Shown here: in pieces, positions 32,006 to 40,453 of the stretch
Numbering within the stretch: position 1 is the first letter of the stretch
Layout of the letters: each line of letters begins with the position of its first letter
DNA from: Paenibacillus chitinolyticus NBRC 15660
Lineage (GTDB): Bacteria; Bacillota; Bacilli; Paenibacillales; NBRC-103111
Length of the DNA stretch: 64,000 bases
Assembly: GCF_000739915.1 (NCBI RefSeq)
Contig: NZ_BBJT01000006.1
Location: 310,001-374,000 of the forward strand
Direction of reading: 5' to 3'
Notes under the pieces: generated by a model
Databases searched by the model: none
What the model was told of the DNA's origin: nothing
Seen by the model: only the letters and a program-made list of their open reading frames with translations
Translations under genes and position numbers: made by a program

Positions 32006-33175
32006 TTATTGCATCCGCACCTTATCGCCATCCTGCAAAGGCTCGCTGCTCTCGACTACGATTTGCTGTTGTTCGAACAGGCCTTGGGTGACCATCGATA
32101 CTTTATCATCCGAGTCAGTGACGGTGATGGATGTTCTGTGGATGTAAAAGGCGTTGCCAAGCGGACCGTTTCTTTCTTCGATTGTGAAAACGTATTTTCC
32201 GGTGTTATCTTCGTGAATGGCTTTATTGGCTACCAGTAGTATATCGGGATCTGTCGCTCTGCTCAGTTCCACCCGGACACCGGCGCCTTCCTTCAAGCCC
32301 GTGCCTGTACCCTGCATTGTCACCAGAAGACGCTTCGTTGGCAAATTCATGGCCGTTTTACCGCCCTCACCGGTGCTGCCTTCCTCTGTCTTGCTTGGAT
32401 CCGGGATACCGGGCTCGCGGATTTCCGAAATTTGACCTTCGATTTTTTCGGCAGCAGGCCCATCCACTTGAACTTCCAGCTTGTCTCCCGTTTTTAACTC
32501 GGCAGCGGTATCGACCGGGACTGACAGCTCAAATTCAAAACCGAGGCTTTCGTCGGATAGGCGGACATCATAGCCTCCATTTTCGGAGGAAAGCCCCTCC
32601 TTGGCGATTACCTTCGTGACGATTCCGTTGAACGGAGCCGTCAACTTGACGTTCTTTTTCAGCTTTTCCTGAAGATTTTGTATTTTCCGCTGCTGGACTT
32701 CCAGATCGATTTTATGAATGTCCATGGCACGCTTGGCGTCCTCAATGCTTTTCTCTTCTCCGTTCTGGGACGCCTCGATAAAATGACTTTGCAGTTCTTC
32801 CATAGTAAGCTTGAGCTTATTAAGACCGGCTTGCTGGTCCAGGATATCCTGCTCCGCATCATGGCTGTCGTAAGTCACCAGCGTCTGCCCTTTCTTGACG
32901 CGATCCCCTTCCTTCACTTCTACCTTCTTCACTTTCCACCCCGTGCTGTTCGTTAAGGTGATTTCAGCCCTCCACTTGATGACGCCGCTGCCTTTGAACT
33001 TATGAACAAGCTGTCCCCGGCTCGGCACTACAACCGCGACCTTAGGGATAGTCAAAGCCATAAACGTGTTGCTGAGCAGCGTAAATACGACTAGAAGACC
33101 GATAAATAAACCGGAAAAGAGGCGAATTTTTCTTTTGCGTCTGTCACTCGCCTGCCCGGCATGCAGCAATTCCAT
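32006..33175 (-). CDS. HlyD/RND-type periplasmic adaptor (membrane-fusion) protein
   Basis: 389 residues from ATG 33175 behind AGAGGTGG. One membrane segment (~22-44; LFSGLFIGLLVVFTLLSNTF) then adaptor domains: VKKVEVKEGDRVKKGQTLVT (first lipoyl half), a coiled-coil hairpin ~100-160 (LNKLKLTMEELQSHFIEAS), VKLTAPFNGIVTKVIAKEGL (second lipoyl half), beta-barrel. Normally such proteins pair with an export ATPase/permease; here it closes an operon with a sugar-type ABC importer and an amidase, and no exporter gene is nearby. Its partner is therefore unclear. Confidence 0.8.
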   Translation of the reverse strand: MELLHAGQASDRRKRKIRLFSGLFIGLLVVFTLLSNTFMALTIPKVAVVVPSRGQLVHKFKGSGVIKWRAEITLTNSTGWKVKKVEVKEGDRVKKGQTLVTYDSHDAEQDILDQQAGLNKLKLTMEELQSHFIEASQNGEEKSIEDAKRAMDIHKIDLEVQQRKIQNLQEKLKKNVKLTAPFNGIVTKVIAKEGLSSENGGYDVRLSDESLGFEFELSVPVDTAAELKTGDKLEVQVDGPAAEKIEGQISEIREPGIPDPSKTEEGSTGEGGKTAMNLPTKRLLVTMQGTGTGLKEGAGVRVELSRATDPDILLVANKAIHEDNTGKYVFTIEERNGPLGNAFYIHRTSITVTDSDDKVSMVTQGLFEQQQIVVESSEPLQDGDKVRMQ

Positions 33176-33225
33176 TAGGACCACCTCTTACATTTCAGAA
33201 GGAGCTTTTGACTCGCGGGTTCCGG

Positions 33226-34098
33226 CTATCCTTTAATTCCCGATAACTGAATTCCTTCGATAAAATGGGACTCTGCATGTAAGAACAGCAGCACCATGGG
33301 AGTCATATACAGCACGGATGCGGCAAAAGCGACGCCCCTGGCTCCTTCGTTGATACGTGATAAATATAAAGATAACGGCTGTTTGAACGAATCCTCCAGA
33401 AAAATAAGCGGCTGCTCGACCATGTTCCAGTTGTCAACAAACAGCAGGACGATCAACCCGGCGATTCCAGGCTGAATGAGAGGAAGAATAATTTTGTAAA
33501 AAATCCTCAGGTGCCCGGCCCCATCCATTTGGGCGGCTTCGATATAGGAATTCGGAATATGCAGCATGAATTGTCTAAGCATAAAAACGCCGAAAGCGCT
33601 GAAGATTCCCGGCAAAATAATGGCGGATGCCGAGTTCAGAAGCCCAAGCTTCTGAGCCATCATGTAATTGGGAACGAGGGTCACCTGAAACGGCATCAGC
33701 ATCGTCATGAGATACACGACAAACAGCTTATCCCGCCCCCAAAACCGGAGTTTGGCAAAAGCGTAACCGGCCATAGAGGCGACCAGTGCTTGCCCAGCGA
33801 TGATAGGCACGACCAGTCCGGCGGAGTTCCAGAACATTTGGAGGAACACCGGTTTGTACACCAGCACTTCCATATATTGCTGGAACGACAGCCAGTCCGG
33901 AATCAGCTTCAGATTGACAAAGCCTTCTTCTGCCGCGGTATCGGACATTTTGCCGATGAGCTCATAATTATGGGCGATTTCACTCTCCGTCATAAGCGAG
34001 TTTACAAAGGTGACCCCAATGGGAAACAGCATCGCTGCGGCGATAACTGCCATCACGAGCGTCAGCGAGACCTTCCGGAACAAAGTCAACGTTATCAC
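33226..34098 (-). CDS. Carbohydrate ABC transporter permease, MalG type
   Basis: 290 residues with six membrane segments, first at ~8-30 (VSLTLVMAVIAAAMLFPIGV). The ABC-coupling EAA loop is IEAAQMDGAGHLRIFYKIIL (~180-200). The C-terminus ends EGIQLSGIKG, typical of MalG-like subunits. Pairs with the MalF-type permease 12 bases upstream. No ATPase gene lies in the operon, so a shared MsmX-type ATPase probably drives it. Confidence 0.9.
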   Translation of the reverse strand: MITLTLFRKVSLTLVMAVIAAAMLFPIGVTFVNSLMTESEIAHNYELIGKMSDTAAEEGFVNLKLIPDWLSFQQYMEVLVYKPVFLQMFWNSAGLVVPIIAGQALVASMAGYAFAKLRFWGRDKLFVVYLMTMLMPFQVTLVPNYMMAQKLGLLNSASAIILPGIFSAFGVFMLRQFMLHIPNSYIEAAQMDGAGHLRIFYKIILPLIQPGIAGLIVLLFVDNWNMVEQPLIFLEDSFKQPLSLYLSRINEGARGVAFAASVLYMTPMVLLFLHAESHFIEGIQLSGIKG

Positions 34099-34109
34099 CG
34101 TCCTTGCGT

Positions 34110-35003
34110 CTAATCAATGAACTGTCTAAACCGCCGTTCTATGAAAAGCATGAGGGTCACGAGGATGAGAATACAGCCTACCATTAAACTTGCCGCGGCC
34201 GTCAGCTTCTGAATATCCAGGGACAGAAACATGTTGTTCATATAATGCTGAAGCATATAAATCCGGTCGTACGGATAATCACCTGCAATCAGATACGTTT
34301 CCCGGAAAATTTTGAAGGAATTGATAATGGACATCAGAACGACCAAAAACATCGTCGGAGTCAAATACACAAGCGTTATATGAATGGTCTTGCGGAATGT
34401 TCCGGCGCCTTCGATATCCGCCGTTTCGTAATAGTCCTTCGGTATGCTTTGGAGGCCCGCCAAAAATAAAATGATGTTATACCCGATATTTTTCCAGCTG
34501 TACACGACCGCCAGCACTCCCACGGACCAGTCCGATTTCATCCAGTCGATCCGCTCCAAATGCAAGCTCTGCATCCACGCGTTCACAGAACCGTTCCAGT
34601 CGAATAAAATTTGCCAAATCATCACGACAGAAGCTGCGGGTACCACCAGCGGCAAAACAAAAGCCGTCTGCAGCCAATTCCGGATAAACAGTTTCCGGTT
34701 CAGCAAGAGAGCAGCTATCAAGGACAGGACAAGGATCAACGGTACGCTTACAAAGGTAAAAAGAAAGGTGTTGGCTGCCGCATTGCGGAAAGATCCGCTC
34801 GCCAGCAATTCCTTATAATTTTCGAGACCGACAAAAGATCCGTCAAGCGTACTGTCCTGAAAAGAGTAGAAGAACCCCATGGCAAACGGAATCAGATAAA
34901 AAATCGCAAACCCCGCTAAACTCGGTCCCAAGAAAAGAAAAACGTCTATCCAATTCTTGCCCCTTCGTTTAAACGGGTTGCTCCGATAAAGCTTGTCCGC
35001 CAT
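34110..35003 (-). CDS. Sugar ABC transporter permease, MalF type
   Basis: 297 residues, six membrane segments, EAA loop YETADIEGAGTFRKTIHITL (~190-210), and LNRKLFIRNWLQTAFVLPLV before segment 3. Lies between the solute-binding lipoprotein and the MalG-type permease, with gaps of 20 and 11 bases. Substrate unknown; probably an oligosaccharide or wall-derived sugar given the amidase gene at the operon head. Confidence 0.9.
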   Translation of the reverse strand: MADKLYRSNPFKRRGKNWIDVFLFLGPSLAGFAIFYLIPFAMGFFYSFQDSTLDGSFVGLENYKELLASGSFRNAAANTFLFTFVSVPLILVLSLIAALLLNRKLFIRNWLQTAFVLPLVVPAASVVMIWQILFDWNGSVNAWMQSLHLERIDWMKSDWSVGVLAVVYSWKNIGYNIILFLAGLQSIPKDYYETADIEGAGTFRKTIHITLVYLTPTMFLVVLMSIINSFKIFRETYLIAGDYPYDRIYMLQHYMNNMFLSLDIQKLTAAASLMVGCILILVTLMLFIERRFRQFID

Positions 35004-35023
35004 GTCATCACCCCGATCCCCGA

Positions 35024-36424
35024 TTACTCATTCAGGAAAGTTGTCACTCTGTTTTGAATTAACTTCGCCGCGGCTTCGGCTGATTTCTGCCCTTTGAAAT
35101 AGGATTTGGCCTCTTCCATGATAATTTCTTCGATCTTGGAAGGTTTAAATTCGACGGGATAAATCGCTTCGGAAAGGAACCGGTCCAAATCTTGAATATC
35201 TTTGGCCGTAATGTCGAACACTTTGTCCTTCAAAACACCCATTTCCTGATCGGATTTCACTTTCCCTACTTTCAGCAGCTCCTTCACTCGCTTCTCGTAA
35301 ACGGATTTATTCAGCGGAAACCCGGCATGGTCCGGCCCTTGTTGAACCTCGTCGGACAACATAAATTTAAGGAAATCCCATGCTTCCTCTTTCACGGAAG
35401 ACTTTTCGTTAATCCCGATGGTTTTATACGTCCGGAAGTATCCTCCGGCTTTCTGTCCTTCCGCGTGCGGTTTAGCGTAAAGCTTGGAAGTAAACTCATA
35501 CCCTTTCGATAAATACTCGCTCTGCTTCAAATCGCGGATATAATATTCCGGCGAAACGATCGATTCACTTCTGAACAAAGCCGGAACCGGCTTCTCTGTG
35601 GCGATTTGGTCATCAAAAAGGGATTTCACCTGCTTCATGAGCCCGGTAAAAGCAGCCGTCTCGAAATTCGCCTTTCTATTCACCGGATCTACAAACGCGG
35701 CATATTGCTCCTTAACCCTCTCATTCAGCAGATACTCCGGCGTACTAAATAACGCGGATTTATTCTTCGGATTCCCGTCTTTCATCAACTCTTTGGCAAC
35801 GTCGGCAAATTGACTCCAATTCCAGTTCTTATCTTCGATTTTCAGTCCGCTTTTCTCTATCGCCGTTTCATTCCCGATGAATGCGTAGGTAAAGAAATTC
35901 AAGGGCATCCCGTAAACCCCGCCGTTTAACTTGACGTTGTCCAATATGTTCGTGAAATACTGCTCTCTCTTAAAGCTTGGATCTTTGTCCATCATTTCGC
36001 TCATATTGGCCAACAATTTTTTATTCACATAATTTCCGATGGGCAGTAAATCCATTTCGATCAAATCGGGACCTTTCCCGGATAATAGGGCGGTATTCGT
36101 CGTTTTTATAAATTTTTCACTATTCTCTTCTCCATGTGCATCGTCAGTCTCCACATATTTCAGCTCGATTGTGATATTCGGATGTTTCGCTTCATACCGC
36201 TTTTTGGCGTCCTTAAAGAAATCATCCGGAAAAAACGTGGAAAACACGATCGTTTTGGGGCCGCCGTCCGATTTCTTTTCTTCAATCTTTCCCCCGTCCG
36301 GACTTTCCGTTGTCTTATCCCCGTTTTGGGTTCCGGCCGCCTCTCCATTGCCCGTACGGCTGCTGCAAGCCGAGGCCGAAATCATAAGGATGACGGCGAT
36401 TAAAATGAACGAAATTTTTCTCAT
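35024..36424 (-). CDS. Extracellular solute-binding lipoprotein of a sugar ABC transporter
   Basis: 466 residues. Lipoprotein signal (ISFILIAVILMISASACSS; Cys ~20), then a Glu/Lys/Gly linker and a family 1 binding-protein fold: IVFSTFFPDDFFKDAKKRYE, GKGPDLIEMDLLPIGNYVNK, GVYGMPLNFFTYAFIGNE, EEAWDFLKFMLSDEVQ. Captures the substrate outside and passes it to the two permeases. 30 bases behind the amidase gene. Confidence 0.9.
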   Translation of the reverse strand: MRKISFILIAVILMISASACSSRTGNGEAAGTQNGDKTTESPDGGKIEEKKSDGGPKTIVFSTFFPDDFFKDAKKRYEAKHPNITIELKYVETDDAHGEENSEKFIKTTNTALLSGKGPDLIEMDLLPIGNYVNKKLLANMSEMMDKDPSFKREQYFTNILDNVKLNGGVYGMPLNFFTYAFIGNETAIEKSGLKIEDKNWNWSQFADVAKELMKDGNPKNKSALFSTPEYLLNERVKEQYAAFVDPVNRKANFETAAFTGLMKQVKSLFDDQIATEKPVPALFRSESIVSPEYYIRDLKQSEYLSKGYEFTSKLYAKPHAEGQKAGGYFRTYKTIGINEKSSVKEEAWDFLKFMLSDEVQQGPDHAGFPLNKSVYEKRVKELLKVGKVKSDQEMGVLKDKVFDITAKDIQDLDRFLSEAIYPVEFKPSKIEEIIMEEAKSYFKGQKSAEAAAKLIQNRVTTFLNE

Positions 36425-36454
36425 TGAAATCCTTCCCTTCTTTTGTATACGAAG

Positions 36455-37183
36455 TTAAAACTCCGTGAAATATTTCTTGATTCCATTCGCAATGGCTTCA
36501 GCCGTTCGAATCTGGCGGGCTTCATTCAGCATATCCGTTTCGTTATCCGGGTTCGTGAGATACCCGACTTCCAGAAGTACAGCCGGATGTTTACTGTCTC
36601 TCAGCACCTGCCAGCCTTCCTTTTTAACACCGCGGTCCTTGAATCCGGTCGTTTTTACCAGCTGCTCATGAACCTTGTGTGCGAGCGCAGAACTATCGTC
36701 CGCATAATAAAACGTTTCGGTGCCGGATACATCGGGGTCCTTGTAGGTGTTCCCATGAATGGAGATGAATGCGTCCGCACCAAGCTCATTCGCGATTTGG
36801 GCGCGCCCCCCCAGTTCGACGAAGGTGTCATCCGTACGTGTCATAACCACGTCAAATGCCGGATCCTGCCGGAGCTGGTCGAACACCTTTTTAGAGAGCG
36901 CAAGCGTGTACGCTTTCTCCTGTTTACCGCTCACTCCCGCAGCACCGGGGTCCTTACCCCCATGCCCCGGATCGATCACGATTTTATAGCGGCTTGTCCC
37001 ATTTTGCAGCGCTGCATGACTTTTGCCGGGCGAGACGGCCAATTCCGTCGAAGGTATGCTTGCACTCGCTAAAGTCAGGGACGCGGACAGCTTATATAGC
37101 GACCAGACCATTCCCGTTAACACGATTATGCTTATCCATATCGCTCGGCGGGACTGAAGTTGTTTTCTGCTGCTCCTTTTCAT
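36455..37183 (-). CDS. N-acetylmuramoyl-L-alanine amidase (Amidase_3, CwlD-like)
   Basis: 242 residues. An N-terminal membrane or signal segment (~13-33; IWISIIVLTGMVWSLYKLSA) and an Amidase_3 domain from ~65. Zinc/catalytic signatures are present: VIDPGHGGKDPGA, the Glu in GKQEKAYTLAL, ISIHGN, and the final VLLEVGYLTNPDNE with the catalytic Glu. Cleaves the muramoyl-alanine bond of peptidoglycan. First gene of the operon with the binding protein, permeases and HlyD-type adaptor, suggesting wall turnover linked to transport. Confidence 0.88.
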   Translation of the reverse strand: MKRSSRKQLQSRRAIWISIIVLTGMVWSLYKLSASLTLASASIPSTELAVSPGKSHAALQNGTSRYKIVIDPGHGGKDPGAAGVSGKQEKAYTLALSKKVFDQLRQDPAFDVVMTRTDDTFVELGGRAQIANELGADAFISIHGNTYKDPDVSGTETFYYADDSSALAHKVHEQLVKTTGFKDRGVKKEGWQVLRDSKHPAVLLEVGYLTNPDNETDMLNEARQIRTAEAIANGIKKYFTEF

Positions 37184-37318
37184 GCTCTCTGATTTACTCC
37201 CATTTTCTCTGACGTTCTCCTACACTCCCGGGTGGCACTCCATCAGTGTAGTACGCGATTATAGGATAAGTTAGATGGACTTATATAGAACTTGTAAAAA
37301 AGACAAAAAAGGCAGCAC

Positions 37319-37352
37319 AAAAAAGCCGGCTGCATTTGCAGCCGGTTTTTTT
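37319..37352. terminator. Strong bidirectional terminator
   Basis: AAAAAAGCCGGCTGCA/TGCAGCCGGTTTTTTT, ~13-bp GC-rich stem with A and T runs. Ends the lipoprotein gene (minus strand). Confidence 0.9.
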
Positions 37353-37360
37353 GTGCTAGT

Positions 37361-38113
37361 CTATGAACCCGAAAAATAACCGAGTATAGCCATGATGTCC
37401 TTGCTGAATCCGATCACTTGATTCGTTCTGAGATTAACCCTGACACTGTAGGCTAACGATTCAGTTTCCTTGTTCTTGTAATACACTTCCCCAACGACGC
37501 CCTGCCGGACTATTTTCTCTTCCGGAATCAGATCGGATAAGGCATAAGCTCCCTTTTCCTGAATAAACCGGTTAGCGGTCTCGATCCTCCCGTCCGGGAT
37601 TACGATCGCTTCCTTTTCAATAGGGGCCGGCCTTGAGATGTCACTGGAAACTTTCAACACCTCGCCGTCTCTCGCGTTCAGAACAAGTTCATACACTTCA
37701 TCGGGATCGGCTACGCGGGTCAGGGTTACATAAAATAACCCCCCCGGGACTTTATTCAATTCCGTCTCGAAATCAATCTTTACCTTCTGATTCCGTTCCA
37801 GCATCGGTCTGACTCCGTACTCTGTCTTGCTCAGCAGATCTTCAAGCTTCTTCCGGTCCACCGCCATCAGTTCGAATCGGACTTCTTCCAACTTCAGCTT
37901 CTCGTTGTAGGTTTTGTTGACCGCATTGAGGCTGAGTGTCTTCACCGTATCCTGAGCAAGAACGCCTTCGTATTTCACTTCGCTCATTTTGTGCTCTTGC
38001 GAAATCTTTTTTACCAGGACCGTGTCTTTCTTGACCGTGTTGAACAATCCTTCGCACCCTGTCGTCAAAACCAGGAACGACGCGCATAGGACAACCGCGA
38101 TGAACTTGTTCAT
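37361..38113 (-). CDS. Lipoprotein partner of a two-component system
   Basis: 250 residues with a lipobox (ASFLVLTTGCEG, Cys ~20). The extracytoplasmic part has beta-rich segments (VKTLSLNAVNKTYNEKLKLE; VYELVLNARDGEVLKVSSD) that look PepSY-like, a fold often used as inhibitor or sensor. The start overlaps the kinase stop (ATGA), so it is translationally coupled and probably a signalling or output partner of the kinase. Family not recognised. Confidence 0.65.
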   Translation of the reverse strand: MNKFIAVVLCASFLVLTTGCEGLFNTVKKDTVLVKKISQEHKMSEVKYEGVLAQDTVKTLSLNAVNKTYNEKLKLEEVRFELMAVDRKKLEDLLSKTEYGVRPMLERNQKVKIDFETELNKVPGGLFYVTLTRVADPDEVYELVLNARDGEVLKVSSDISRPAPIEKEAIVIPDGRIETANRFIQEKGAYALSDLIPEEKIVRQGVVGEVYYKNKETESLAYSVRVNLRTNQVIGFSKDIMAILGYFSGS

Positions 38114-39549
38114 GGATTCATTCCGCCTTTCGGATTTGTCCGGTCGAAGGTGACCCTAATCGTCGTGCCCTGATTTTCCAGACTGCTCACTTCGATCACG
38201 GCATGGTGAATACTTGCGATGCTTTGACAAATCGAGAGGCCCAGACCCGCTCCGTTGCTGCTTCTCGTTCTCGCTTTATCCGCCATATAGAAAGGTTCGA
38301 AAATTTTGTCCCGATGCTCTTCGGCAATCCCGATGCCTTGGTCAATCACTTCAAGCGTGCAGCGGCTGCCCCGCCAGTAAGTCCGAATCGTAATGCTTTG
38401 TTGTTCTGCGGAAGCTTTAAGCGCATTGTCGACCAGATTAAAAATCAACATTTTAATCAAATCCTTTTCCAGCCACAGCCTGCCCTCTTCCAAGTCGGTG
38501 ACGATCGTTATCCGGTGTTCCTTGGCCATCATCGCCAAAGCAGGCTTTATTTCGGCAATGACGGTTCCCAGATCATGCTCCTCCAAGCGGAAATGATCCT
38601 CCTGAAGAAAAATCAGATCCATCAGCTTCATCGAAAGCGACTCCAGACGTTTGCCTTCCGAATAAATAACGTTCAATCCGTCCACGTACAGCGCTTCATT
38701 GTATTTGGTAGTCCTTAAGAAGTTGGCATACCCGATAATCGACGTCAACGGCGTTTTTAATTCATGGGTAAAATTATCGATAAACCTTTGTTTTTCTTCA
38801 TTATGCCGCTTCAGGTCATTTATTTTTTCCTCGACAGCCGAAGCCATCTCATTAAAATTTTGTGCCAGAACGCCGATTTCATCCTTCGATTTCAGTCGGA
38901 CGCGTTCCGAGAAGCCGCCCTGTGCGATAACCCGAGCCGTCCGGTTTAGGCGGTCAATCGGTTTGGTCAATCCCCTGCTCACGAAAAACATAATGAGCAT
39001 GTAGAGCAAACAGGCGGCGATGTCCACTTTGATGAAAAAACCGTATTGATCCATGCGATCCTGGTATAAGGGAGTCACGTCTTTCGTGTAGGTGAACACA
39101 TAGCTCTTGTGATTGATTTCCGTATGGTTCGATGTAAATAACAGGGTGCGAGTGCCGATATCCCGTAAAATATAATGGATTTCATCCATGGCCAGCTTGT
39201 CCAGTTCCTCGCGGTGCTCCGGCATTTTGAAATCGTTGTTGCTGAAAATGACCCGGTTCGTATCGTCCAAAATCTCTAAATAAATGCGCTGGTCGCTATT
39301 CTTCGCCACAAATTCATTGGCCATGTTCGTTAGTACCGTTTTCTCATAATCGATGGAATCGTAAATACGAAGAATCGGAACAATCGCATCGACGCTGGAA
39401 TGAATGCTCATGTTCTGACTTAACGCGCCGTTGATTTCCTGATCCAGCATTTTCCCGTGGCTCCGCTCGATGACCATAACAGATGCCGCATTGAAGATGA
39501 AGACGAAGACCAGAATCGAAAACAAATAAATTTTCTGCCAAAATTTCAT
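38110..39549 (-). CDS. Sensor histidine kinase with HAMP domain
   Basis: 479 residues. Two membrane segments (~6-28 and ~160-182) flank an extracytoplasmic sensor of ~130 residues. HAMP (RGLTKPIDRLNRTARVIAQG), HisKA with phospho-His in FTHELKTPLTSIIGYANFL (~265), HATPase N box FNLVDNALKAS, G1 DQGIGIAEEHRDKIFEPFYM, and GAGLGLSI. Phosphorylates the adjacent response regulator, whose stop lies three bases before this start. Confidence 0.92.
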   Translation of the reverse strand: MKFWQKIYLFSILVFVFIFNAASVMVIERSHGKMLDQEINGALSQNMSIHSSVDAIVPILRIYDSIDYEKTVLTNMANEFVAKNSDQRIYLEILDDTNRVIFSNNDFKMPEHREELDKLAMDEIHYILRDIGTRTLLFTSNHTEINHKSYVFTYTKDVTPLYQDRMDQYGFFIKVDIAACLLYMLIMFFVSRGLTKPIDRLNRTARVIAQGGFSERVRLKSKDEIGVLAQNFNEMASAVEEKINDLKRHNEEKQRFIDNFTHELKTPLTSIIGYANFLRTTKYNEALYVDGLNVIYSEGKRLESLSMKLMDLIFLQEDHFRLEEHDLGTVIAEIKPALAMMAKEHRITIVTDLEEGRLWLEKDLIKMLIFNLVDNALKASAEQQSITIRTYWRGSRCTLEVIDQGIGIAEEHRDKIFEPFYMADKARTRSSNGAGLGLSICQSIASIHHAVIEVSSLENQGTTIRVTFDRTNPKGGMNP

Positions 39550-39552
39550 CGG

Positions 39553-40209
39553 TTAATCCTCCAGCCGGTAACCGATTTTGTAAATGGTCTTAATGTGATC
39601 CTGCAGGTGAAGCTTCTTGCGCAGCGATTTGATATGCATATCAACGGTTCTGGTTTCCCCGTAATAGTCGCTCCCCCAAATTTTATCAATGAATTGTTCC
39701 CGGGAGAGGGCAATGTTCTTATTTCTCAGCAGCACGATCAGCAGGTCGTACTCCTTCGGCGTCAGCTCGACGGGCTCTCCTTGCAGGGTCACTTCTCTTT
39801 TGTTCAAATCTGCCTGGAGGTTCTGAAACGCTATCACGCGTTCTTCTTTGCCGTACCTGCGCAGCACGGTTTCGATCCGGGCCAACAGCTCGATGGCTTC
39901 GAACGGTTTGACCATGTAGTCGTCCGCCCCCAGCCTCAGTCCGTTGACTTTGTCGTACACCAAATTTCTTGCCGTCAAAAAAATGACCGGAATTCCGCAG
40001 GACTTCATTTTTTCCATTAACGCAAATCCGTCCAGCTTAGGGATCATGACATCCAGCAGGATGAGATCGAATTTGTCTTGTTTTACCGCATCGAGCGCGG
40101 ATATACCGTCGTAGACTTCTGCCGTCGCATAGTTCACGAGGTTGAGATTCATTTTAATGATGTTGGATATATGGATATCGTCTTCCACGATCAAAATCTT
40201 CTTTTGCAT
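39553..40209 (-). CDS. OmpR-family response regulator
   Basis: 218 residues. Receiver: acidic pair in ILIVEDD, phospho-acceptor Asp in DLILLDVMIPKLDGF (~53), Thr in IFLTA, Lys in YMVKPFEAIE. C-terminal winged helix (VELTPKEYDLLIVLLRNKNI; WGSDYYGETRTVDMHIKSLR). First gene of a three-gene operon with kinase and lipoprotein. Target genes unknown; the neighbouring amidase/transport operon is a candidate. Confidence 0.93.
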   Translation of the reverse strand: MQKKILIVEDDIHISNIIKMNLNLVNYATAEVYDGISALDAVKQDKFDLILLDVMIPKLDGFALMEKMKSCGIPVIFLTARNLVYDKVNGLRLGADDYMVKPFEAIELLARIETVLRRYGKEERVIAFQNLQADLNKREVTLQGEPVELTPKEYDLLIVLLRNKNIALSREQFIDKIWGSDYYGETRTVDMHIKSLRKKLHLQDHIKTIYKIGYRLED

Positions 40210-40374
40210 CCGGTAATCCCCTACTTTTAGTTTGAACTTCTGCTCTCCATTCTATATGATAACGCACCGTCATTAAACATGCACACGGCATGTATGTCTC
40301 CAATTGCACCCAATCACCTTCAGTCGTCTCAAAAAGTTCGGAAACCTAGAAGAAACCCGGCAACCTTCACCGGC

Positions 40375-40407
40375 AAAAAAAAGCCGCATCTTATAAATAA
40401 GATGCGG
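40375..40407 (-). terminator. Terminator of the SLH adhesin gene
   Basis: Stem CCGCATCTTAT/ATAAGATGCGG with a short loop, followed by CTTTTTTTT on the minus strand. Confidence 0.88.
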
Positions 40408-40453
40408 TTAATCCTCAGGATTTGTCCGGCTGAGGTTTATTATTTTCGGGTTT

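Noticed and set aside
37253-37290. TATAAT upstream of the amidase operon
   Set aside because: A good -10 but no acceptable -35 at 16-18 bases, so not listed as a promoter.
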